Origin: Siphonodentalium dalli
Taxonomy: Eukaryota > Mollusca > Scaphopoda > Gadilida > Siphonodentaliidae
DNA length: 64,000 nt
Direction: 5' to 3'
NCBI GenBank assembly: GCA_032622095.1
Contig: CP136068.1
Location: 16,473,729-16,537,728, forward strand
A model generated the notes under the pieces. That model made no database searches, was not told the origin of the DNA, and worked only from the letters and a program-made list of their open reading frames with translations. The position numbers were made by a program, and so were the translations under genes. This document shows positions 25,301 to 37,300 of the stretch, piece by piece (within the stretch, counting starts at the first letter, position 1; each line of letters opens with the position of its first letter).

Positions 25301-28300
25301 ATATAATATGAGCATACGCTAGCGTAATTAACGAACCACAGCTAAAACACACGCATAAGCTCAGTCTGAGTAAACTCATACCTAAATATTCATTACAACA
25401 TTGAATATTAGGTCTGACGGATAACATCGCTATCTCATTTCCAAGTCCTCGGGATTCCGTAATCTGATTGATTGCGTAAATTATTTTCCGTCCAATGAAA
25501 CCGCATGGGTTAATAAACAAGTGTTAGTGGGCGGAGACTACCATAATGTCACCTCTTAATATAGTAACAGAGTCGGCATTTCTCCGATCGAAAGCGATGC
25601 TTGCAAATACAACAGACAGAAAAAATGGCTTCGAAATTATATATTCGGTACGATTCGGATTAATTTGAAGGATTTGCTAGACCTGATAGATAGGCCTGCG
25701 CATGGTACCAACTTGGCCTCCCATAAATATAAATAGAACTCACTCATGTCCGTGTATTTGATTTACTTTATTGGTTTGCAAATCAAATTATTTGTCGTAA
25801 AAAAAGTCATCTGAAAGTTAAACACCGAGGAAATGACTTAATTTTATGCTTTTAAATAGTTCTAAAGCATCATTTTTGATGACGACCTTATTTTTTGCTC
25901 TCGGATGCAGCTTTCCGGTTGATGCAGCGAGTTCATCTCCCGAAAAAGAATAGTCGCACACACGACAAATATTATCTTCTGTCAGTTTATGTCGCGACAC
26001 GGGCCATTGTTATTGGGAAGCACAACAGATAACACGTGGGGACACCTGTCAATCATCGATGTATTTTTTTAAATCCGTGACGTCATTTTGGGGAAGCTCT
26101 TCGCTGAATAGAAATGGTTTTCGCGACATTAGCTCCAGACTCTATATTTCAAATACAGAGTCGACGTTCACCCAGACTGGCATAAGCTAGGATATATCTG
26201 CCTTTTTTAAATCTTATAAAAATAACTTCATACATTCATATCCCCATCAAATAAGATTCAATTAGCCCTTAAGTCGTGGTATGATTAATTACACTTCAGA
26301 CATGCACAATGGTTCATTAAATTTCGTATATCAATTAGGCCAATCACACATCAGTGCTAAGCTTGCCATGATTATTCGACTAACCTTCGGCAGGTGTGCA
26401 TGGTAGTCGACGGTTATTTACTTTCGTCGACTAATCGCCCAAACGGGGGGGGGGGCGGTATGGTTGTATATTTAAGCAGTACTATGCGCAAATACAATGC
26501 CTGGAAGTAAAAGTTAACAGTGTATATAGCACAATTTACCACCCGACAGCCTGTTCTGTCGCCACTTCTGATGCGGCTTCCTTTGATAACGCAACCGACG
26601 TTTGGCGGTCATCTTCAACGAGTTTGGTGTGCCTTTGATGTGTTACAGGCTTGCCATTGTTTATATATTATGTTTAACTGTAAACGTATCTTCCTATGGA
26701 TCTGTAATTAGCGATCATCATATCCAAAATGGACATGCATGGGACTGCATCTATATTTCTTTTTTTCAAATTTCATACTGTAAAATAATTGACAAAGTCA
26801 CAAAGTTCGCGGGACATGGAATGTTCAGTGTTACTAGACAGTTACTAGACAAAGTGCCGAAATACATACCGGTACATGTACATGTATCGGTGTAACAGGA
26901 TATCTCCCCCTGGATATCTCCCCTCCCCCACCCTGGATATCGCCCCCCCCCATATATGACTAACAAATCATTTCACTCATTTGATATTGTTTGACCCTGA
27001 ATTGGCCAGAATTATTTTTTTTTTATGATTTAATATTGTTTTTTATATTTCAATTTTTTCTTTTCAAATGTCCAGGCTTGATATATATATGACTATATAA
27101 AGCAAAATAAGCGATAAAACCATAAGATGATTTTTTTGTCATGATGGTGCTGGGTGGGGGAGATATCCTGCAGAAGTAAATTTCTCGCTGTTTGATGACT
27201 ACCGGTATATAAAGCAATAAAATGATAAGGTGATTTTTTTTGTCATGTACATGTAGGTGCTGGGTGGCGGGGGGGGGGGATACTGGTATCCTGACCTGGA
27301 CATCTGACCGCCCCAACCCAAACCCTGACTCAAACAACTTTTTCTCCGAAGAAGTTAATTTCTTGCTGTTTCATGACTGTATAAAGCAAAATAAGCAATA
27401 AAACCATAAGATGAGTTTTTGTCATGTACATGTACATGTAGGTGCTGGGTTGTGGGAAGATATCCTGACCTGGACATCCCCCCATAAAACCATAAGATGA
27501 GTTTTTTGTCATGTAGGTGCTGGTGGGGGGGGGGGGGGAGATATCCTAACCTGGACATTTCCCACCACCCCAAACCCTGACTCAAACAACTTTTTCTTGG
27601 AAAAAGTTTCTTTCTCACTGTTTCATGACTATATAAAGCAAAATAAGCGATAAAACTATAAGATGATTTGTTTGTCATGTTGGTGCTGGGTGGGGGGGAT
27701 ATCATAACCTGGACATCTCTCCCCCCCAAACCATGACTCAAATAACGTTTTCACAAAAGAAATTAATTTCTCGCTGTTTCATGGGTGGGGGGAGATATCC
27801 TGACCTGGACATCTTCTCCCACCCCAAACCCTGACGCGAACAATTTTTCTCAGAAGTAAATTTCTCGCTGTTTGATGTCAGACTACATGTATATAAAGCA
27901 ATAAAATGATAAGGTGATTTTTTTTGTCATGTAGGTGCTGGGTTGGGGGGGGTGAAATACTGGTATCCTGACCTGGACATCTCACCGCCCCAACCCAAAC
28001 CCTGACTCAAACAACTTTTTCTCCGAAGAAGTTAATTTCTTGCTGTTTCATGACTATATAAAGCAATAAAACCATAAGATGATTTTTTTGTCATGTACAT
28101 GTAGGTGCTGGGTCGGGGAAGATATCAAGACCTGGACAATTAAATACAAATAAATTTAAATCTCAAAAGTCATTTTTCTGGCCATTTCGGGATTAAACTA
28201 TGAAAAGTGTGAAAAAAATAATTGTCACTTGAGAAAATAAAATTTAAAGAAAAAAAATATATTAAATCTCCAAAAAAAAAATTCTGGCCATTTCAGGGTC

Positions 28301-31300
28301 AAACAATATCAAATGAGTGAAATTATTTTTTAGTCATATATGGGGGGGGGGGGGGAGATATCCAGGGTGGGGGAGATATCCTGGGGGAGATGATGTGGTA
28401 CACCGGTATCCATGCCAAATTTCATCGCAGTCAGTGCTGAAATGTGGATGGCTTGATGTACATGCATATGGAACATACCACTATGATCAAAGTCATTGAC
28501 TTGAAAAATGGGGTGATAGCCCAGTAATGACCACAGTATAACCGGTTGTATTACTGTATCCACAGCAGTATCAAAATGGGAACTCCGGTGGAGTTACGGT
28601 ACCATTTGGTTATGATACCACGGTCGTCACACCAAAAATTGAAGAAAATAATATGTCCATGAGGATCTTGTTAAAGATACGGTAAGTGTTGCCGGTGGGT
28701 ACATGTACATGTATACATGTATATTGTACATGTATGGTTAAAATAGTCACATCGGTTAAAACCGCCATAAACAGAAATATTATACATGTATTATAGACAA
28801 ACCTTGTTCTTAAACAAATCATAAATATTGTGTAAATTGCGGCATGTTATTGGCATGTTAGTACCCTGTGTTATGTAAACAAACGCCATGTTATGTAAAC
28901 AAACAGTACATGTACATAAAAAGTATGTGATAAGCAAAACACTCAACACTAAGGAGAAGCCCACTTTTTGAACTTTTGTTAGAAATGCACACATAGCTAT
29001 ATCATAGAGATGCCGACTTGCGCAAAGCTACCGATATTATACACTGTATGGATGCAGGAAGGTATGTTGGGGTGGGTAGTCCGAGAAAGGTTGCTGTTTT
29101 TTTGCATCTGGCATTTCACTAATTTTATGTCTAAAATCCGCATAAAACCCTACTGATATCACTCACATAACTGGGAAATTATGAGCACAAAAGGTCTTTA
29201 GTAAAACATTTGTATGAGGTTGTACAAAATATGATAGCTATACCGGTATGTTGTAAACAACTTGGTGGCATTTCTAACAAAAGTTCAGTTACATACATGT
29301 AGTGGCGGTCTCCACCGTGTTGAGTGTTTTGCTTATTGCATACTCTGTATGTACCGGTACTGTTTGTTTACATAACATGGCATTTGTTTAAATAACACTA
29401 GACTCACAGAGTACTAACATGACAATAACATGCTGCAATTTACACTATACATTTATGAATGGTATGTACATGTATACATGTAAGAACAAGGTATCCTGAT
29501 CTGGACATTTCCCCCCCCAAACCCTGACTCAAAAAACTTTTTCTCATAAGAAGTTAATTTCTCGCTGTTTCATGACTATATAAAGCAAAACAAGCAATAA
29601 ATCCATACAATGATTTATTTGTCATGTAGGTGCTGGGTGGGGGGGGGGAGATATCCTGACCTGGACATATCCCCCCCCACCCCAAACCCTGACTCAAACA
29701 TCTTTCTCATGGAGAAGCTAATTTCTCGCTGTTTCATTACTGTCTATATAAAGCAAAATAAGCGATAAAACCATAAGATGATTTTTTTGTCATGTAGGTG
29801 CTGGGTGGGGATGTGGGTGGAATATCCAAGCCTGGACGTTTGAAAGAAAAGAAAAAAATTGAATTAAAAAAAAACATTTTTCTGGTCATTTCATGAACAG
29901 ACAATCAAATTCGTGAAAACACTAATTTTGTCACTTTTGTTTTAATAAATAAAAAAAAAATTTAATCTCAAAAAACATTTTTCTGGCCATTTCAGAACCA
30001 AACGATATCATATGAGTGAAATTATTTTTTAGTCGTACATGGGGGGGGAAATATCCAGGGTGGGGGGAGATATCCTAGGACATCCCCCCCCCGGGGGAAC
30101 ATACCCAGGGGGGGAGATGACGTGTTACACCGGTACTAGTACATGTAACTAAATGTATCGGTACATGTATGACAATTTAGCCAACAACTATAGCTATCCT
30201 TAATGTAATTGGCCACCGATAACGTGGTGTCACCTCGGTAATTTATGTACTGTGGTAACATACTGTGGTAACCACTAACCACCAACACTGCTGCATAAAG
30301 GTTACCACTTCAAACCATGATGGATCAAAGAGAAATGTCACAACATTAAACATGTTACTAAAAATCATGTACACTTTTTGTGAATTTGACATGAACATGT
30401 TTTCAGTGTAATCTTCCAGCTGATAGCACACTGTGAACTGTACACGACTTTGAAGTTGCCCACATTGTTTCAGCTGTCAAATTATAAACTCCACCCATCG
30501 CCTGGTATCTGGCCGCATTGATTGGCATTACACATGGAAGTACTTATGAACATCAAGTGATTCCCCTTAAATTAATATACCGGAATAAGAAATGAACAGC
30601 AGTTTTAATGTGGTCATGGGAATTTGACCGCAACAAAAAATTTGCTGGATTTTTATCGCTGTCAAAACCCATGACAACGTTGAATCCACCATTTAGATCT
30701 TTCTCAAAAGTTAAACTATACCGGTATGTACATGTACATGTATACCGTATCTGGATCATTATGCCTCCATATTGCCTTTGTTGGCGGGGCGCTACTTAAA
30801 ACAATACCGTAACGCGCCCAGCACATGAATTACATGTACTTGTGTTGGCTGTTGCATACACATGTACCGGTACACGTATGTACATATGCAGGAACGTGAC
30901 TATAGCTAGAGTAGGGCCATGGGAATCGGGTATTGAATCGGGTAACCGTAGTCAATGTCAACATCATAAAGTGGGCCTTAAAATAATAAAAGCACATTTA
31001 TGATTCGCGACAGAATAGCCAAACAGGCTACGTTATAAATAAATATATCATTATTCTGCTGCTGGCCGCAAAATAACCATTATCAGTCCAAAGACTATTA
31101 CGCTGCTAGCGGCAGGGCTTATATTTCTACGGTAGATTCTCGCAAATTACCGTGGATTCTAGTGAAAAAGTATATATGGATTCTCGCAAATCCAGATGAG
31201 ATATATGCGATATACATAGCGTGTTAGCAACACCAAATTCATCCCCTGGGGACCTCATTCTGCAAATGTGTATGCCCTGAGTGGCATAATAAGATTGTCT

Positions 31301-34300
31301 CTTTATCCCACCAGTAGCGGAAAATTAGCCACAGCCACTCTTCTTCAATGAGGAAATATCGTACATGTACCCCGCTCGACAAAACAAGTGTCCATTGGCA
31401 CCGCGGTGTATTTGCCGTTCGGCCGTGGTGCCAGAGTTTGTAACTGCAGTTGAGCACCGCGGCCGAACTGCAAGTACACTGCGGCCGAATGGCAAGTACA
31501 CCATGGTCGAAAGGCAACTATCCTGCTCGACAAAACAAGTGTCCATCTAACCGCGGTGCTGTTAGCGTTGCCACCGTGGCTGAAATGCAACTACACTGCG
31601 GCTCCACCGGCTAACTACAGTTGGGCCGCGGTGTACTTGCCGTTCGGCCATGGTGTAATTGCCGCGGTGTACATGTACGTTCATTAAACTGAAAAAAGAC
31701 GATACTAACCAGAAATCTAACCACGGTGTACATGCCGTTCGGCTGCGGTGTAGTTGCCTTTCGGCCGCAGTGTACTTGCTGTTGGGCCACGGTGTACTTG
31801 CCGTTCGGCCGCGGTGCTCAACTGCAGTTACAAACTCTGACACCGCGGCCGAACAGCAAATACACTGCGGTGCCAATGGACACTTGTTTTGTCCAGCGGG
31901 GTACAACGCGGTCGAATTCACCGTGGTTAGATTTCAGGTTTGTATCATCTTTTTTCAGTTTAATGAACGTACCGGTACACCGTGGCAACTACACCATGGC
32001 CGAATGGCAAGTACACTGCGGCCCAACCGTATTTAGCAGTTGGAGCCGCAGTGAAGTTGCATTTTGGCCGCTGTGGCAATGCTAACTGCACCGCGGTTAA
32101 GTGGACACTTGTTTTGTCCAGCAGGGTACCTACTACTGTACTAGTAGTTGGCTAGTATCTCATAAATATTCATCAAATTACATGTGAGAATTTTCTCGAA
32201 ATCATTTAAAATGTGCATTTAGGCTATAGGCTATAAAAGTTCTATTAAAACCGAAATAGTCAGATAGTTTTCCCCATTTCCGAATGATTTAGATTTTCAC
32301 AGCATTTGATTTGTGGTGAATTTTCTCTCAAATTGTGTGATAATTACAAGAAATCCGACTTACCTAACTCAGAATTAATAACACGAAGAGTTCCAATAGC
32401 CGTAAATAGGAATTGTAACAGTAACATCCCTTAATTAATTTAAACGATGTGTAATTTCAGAATTTGGAACAGAAAACAGTCAACAAACATGACCTCTTTC
32501 ACAGAGCGCTGCGACTAAACAAACAACATCTCCGTCAGCTGTCCATGACCTTGTCTTATCTTCGTAAATTCCTGTGCTAAGTATCGCAGCACCTCTGATT
32601 CGGTTGAGCCATAGTTAAATTGATTTCATGAAGTCTGAATTTCATACGATTATCAGACATACATGTAATCAGTAATTCAGTAAATTCACACTCATTCAGC
32701 CGCGGATATGATTGAAATTTCCGACTTCAATGCTTCGTAAAAATTACTGGAACAATAACGCATGCGCGTTGGCCTCATTTTCAGCTTCCGTTATCTCGGT
32801 TATATTCCCGGAAGGACAAATAAACAGACAAATAAACAGACAAATAAACAGACAAAGATTCGAACCGAAAACATTACTTGCGTCCAGCATGGACTGGCGC
32901 AAGTAATAACACCACATGTGTGTTAAATAAAACAGATTATATCTCTGAAGGATTAACCCAACTGAATGACGGCATACATTATGAAGAAATTCCGGAGATC
33001 TCTGTGTTGGAAGCCCATCAATGCGTACTTACAGCCGTACACAAACTATACGAGTCTAATTCAATAGACGAATGTACATATAAGTACTTATTTAACAGAT
33101 CGGATAAAATAAAAATTCCGTATTTATACTTGCTTCCTAAAATCCATACACACTATACATACCCACACGATACATACCCACACAATATATACCACCACTT
33201 TACATACCCACGCTATACATACCCACACTATACATACCCACATTATACATACCCACACTATACATACCCACACTATACACACTCACACGATACATACCAC
33301 CACTATACATAACCACGCTTACATAACCCCACTATACATACCCAGGATACATACCCCCACGATAGCTACCCACTATACATACCCACTATACATACCCACG
33401 ATGCATACCCACACTAATCATACCCACACGATAAATACCCCACGATACATACCCATGGTGATGTGTGTATCCATGTAGTCTACTTTCTCATGGTTGTTTG
33501 TGACATATTTACTTTCTGAATATCTGATCCCAGTTATGGGAGTAATTTCACATCATTAATGACTAGATAACAACACAAAATGAATTCCCATATACCTATT
33601 TGTTCATTACACTTTCAATCGGCCTACCATTTTATGAAATTAAATTACAATTGATAAATGATAAGAATGTTGATCTAATCTATGATTATGTAGTGGGTGG
33701 TAAAACAATGTCAGATGGGTCAGAAGCCACCAGAGAGCCACTTTAAGCTTCCAATGTTAGAAAATTTTCCCGGGGGACGACCCCCGGACCCCCCCCATAG
33801 AGATGGGGCTACCCCCTCTCGTGCTCTCCCCCACCGACGCCTTCGGCGTCGGGTCATCGCTTCGCGATGAATGGTTATACCCCCCAATAAAATTTGCTTG
33901 CTACGCCCCTGATTGGAGTGTCGGCTCTGTATACATCTCACTGCCTGCACAGTTGGCTCTAAACCATATATTAGTAATAATACAAGAAAACTAAGATGCA
34001 TGCATCAGGTCGGCCGTGAACTATCTATACCATAGAATTGTTGTAGCTATCGATTATACATTTTGGAACACCTGTCTGTATGTATGTGTGTATGCATGAA
34101 TGCATGTGTGTATGTGTTATAGACTCTAACACTGCTCGACTGATCCGACTCGGATTTGGTATTTAACGTGTCAACTTGACCTCGCTCATAGGCATGTTTA
34201 TGGACCTTGACCGATCCGACTAAAAATTTGTGTGTAGGACTACTTCGATCCCGGGAGCAATATGGACGGGTCCAATTTCACGTGGGACCATGTTCTCGAA

Positions 34301-37300
34301 CGTGCTGATGTATGCATGTTTCTGGACTATTTGGACGGGTCAAATCTTGATCCCGACCTGACTTTGACATTCAAAAAGATCAATTCAAGGTCAAATCTGG
34401 TAAAACGGAAGTATTTCAACGAAATATAATACCTACTGTTACTTTTGTCCCAGGAGTGTTTCGGGTGGGTCAAATTATGACCCTGACCTGATCTTGACAT
34501 TCAAAATTGTCAATTCAAGGTCAAATCGGGTAAAGCAGGGCGGATTTCGACGGGTACTTTTGTCGTGCCTTTTGTCCGGGGAGTGTTTTGGATGGGTCAA
34601 ATCGTGACCCGACATGACGTTCACCTTTAAAATGGTCAATTCAAGGTTAATTCGCGCAATTCTCCGAAAATCAGAGGGGAACATATCTGTATCAATATTA
34701 CCATACGGGTCATTAAAATAGATACGACGAAACAAATTTTGAAGGGTGCATGGTATCAGGTAAATTTTTATATTTCAAATGATGACAGGAATGCGGAAAG
34801 TTGAAGTACCTACGTAATACTGGCTATCCGAATGAAGAGATATACATGTATATAAAAACCAAAATAGAAGATGACTGCTGGCGGCAATGTTTTCCAAAAA
34901 AATTCAAAGCATTCGATAGCTCCCATCTAGGTGTCAGCCCGAAGATCAATATAAAGTGTGGTGACTATCAGATGAGGGATATGACTGTACAGTTGCTAAA
35001 CAATTCAGTCACGCAAAAGAGGATCAAACAGTAAGATACCAAATTGCTGCCTGTGGTAATGTTTTTTAACGAAATTCGGGAAAATTAGATTACTCTCACC
35101 CTGGTTATCCAGAAGATCATTGTGGAATCTGGTGACGATCGGACAAGGGGTGTCGTCTGTAGGATCAACCAAATTATTTAGCCATAAAAATAGTAAAATT
35201 CAAGATCACCGCTGGCAGTGATGTCCTCACAAGGACAGCTTGAGAACAAAACATGGCTCACATCTAGCGGTGACCCAAACTATCCACATGAGAAAAAGTT
35301 CTCCAATAAAAGCTGGCTGCAGGGGGCGCCATTTGATTCAAATTCGAAATTTAACAGGGTGTACTGCTTGTGGCCATGTTTTCCCCGCAAATTTGATAGA
35401 CTGATGGACAAAACCACTGAATCCGTTGAATCAATATACATGTATACATGGATTCATTTATATGCATTGTTATACACAGTACTGGTATATACAGGTACTG
35501 AAAATAACAATATTACTAGTATACACAAAATAAACCATATATCATGGCTATGGGTTCTAATATCCGAATATGACAGCTGATAACTTGGTGTGAATTGAAG
35601 AGTGGTGGTGTCTCAAGCATATCTAACCCTCCACGTTAGAAAACATGCCATTAAATGTCATAAGTATAATCTAGCTTGAGGACAGAAGTTATCCATAAAA
35701 CCCCCCTTAATTCAACCAGGTCCTCGCGCGATGTATGGTCGATTACATGATGATCTAGGGGGTTTAGAATTGTTGTATAAAAACAGCACTGCATGTAAAT
35801 ATAAAATAAAATAGTGCTACATCTTATTACAGATTATTGCCATATATAATCAGTGACTATACAGACAGTCTGACAAAATAAAGTTTCAGTGACACTCTAT
35901 CCGAAGAGGGGAATAATTCCATCTGTTACAGTCAATGGAGCAATTATGAATCTGGAAAGGTGAAATTTCTAAGTAATACTAGATATCGACATGACGCGAT
36001 AACATATAACGTAAATGCAATATGGCCGCTGGCGACCATTTTTTCCTATAAAATTAAAAAATATATTTGATAGCTCTCATCTGATAGATCAATATCAAGA
36101 TAAATATGAAGTTTAGTGATGATCGGATGAGTGAAGTGGACTGTGCTAAACGGTTTAGTAATGCTTAAAAAGATTTTTACCTTAATATTTTTATGTTCAC
36201 TTTATAAACTTCACTGAGTCATCTTTGTCATGTATTGAGTTTGATATCTTTTGTTAACAGTTTATAAATCATGTATGTCTCATGTTTGTTATTTTAATTT
36301 ATGTGTTTATTATCATTAAATAAAGTTGCATTCCTTAAAAAGATTCTTACCTCAATGTTTTTATGTTCACTTTATAAACTCCACTGAGTCATCTTTGTCA
36401 TGTATTGAATTTGATATCTTTTGTTAACAGTTTATAAATTATGTATGTCTCGTGTTCGTTATTATATTATATACACTTTATAGTGTGTTTCAGAACGAAA
36501 ACAAAATGAATAAAATCAACAAATTTGTAAATTTAAAAACAATTCAAACGTTGTTGTATTCCATGTCCCAGCCCGGACATATACACCAAATTTCAATAAT
36601 ATCCATTGAGAAACAACGGACCAAACGCCATATAACACCCCGTATGCATCTTTTATTCCGAGTTGGCCTTTTATTCCGAGTTGGCACGCGCCGATTTGGG
36701 CGAGTTAGCCCTGAGGCGAGTACGCCGATTCCGACACCTTTTCTATTTGCAGCAGGTTAAGTTTACGCGTAATTTAATTTACAAAGTTCCCCAATTGTTA
36801 TCGTAAATAGAGCGACCTTATTTGACAGAGAATGTCTCTTTTATTGATTATAAAGTTGCTATACATTAAAAACGACAATTCACATGCTCGTTCAAGCACA
36901 GTAGTCTATTTACCCCATGTTAAAGGACATCCACAAATACTTAATCACGCTAACTTACTGCCGAATGTTTTACACGACAACTGTTAACATATTTGGGCTG
37001 AATTCATCTGACGCGGTATTATTCCTCAAAATAAACAAAAAAACCATCGTTACTTGGAAATGTAGTTTGGGCTAACATTTACATAAATCCTCCACATCAT
37101 TATTCCGACACACACGTCAGATGAAAAACTCACATGAAGTAACCGGCCAAATTGGCCGAAATGACATAGCTCATTGAAATAGATTGACACGGCCAAGATT
37201 GTTGGTGGCTTTTGGGTAATTGGGTTCTGCTTCTCGCCTGGTGGATGCTGGCTCAAGCTATGCACTATTTTTGTGTGCGCAAAGCTTTATTTATTGGGAA

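Noticed and set aside
31239-32085. Several 60-140 codon frames on both strands
   Set aside because: They fall inside the stop-free CCGCGG-module repeat; the same peptides recur at 16348-16773 in other frames.
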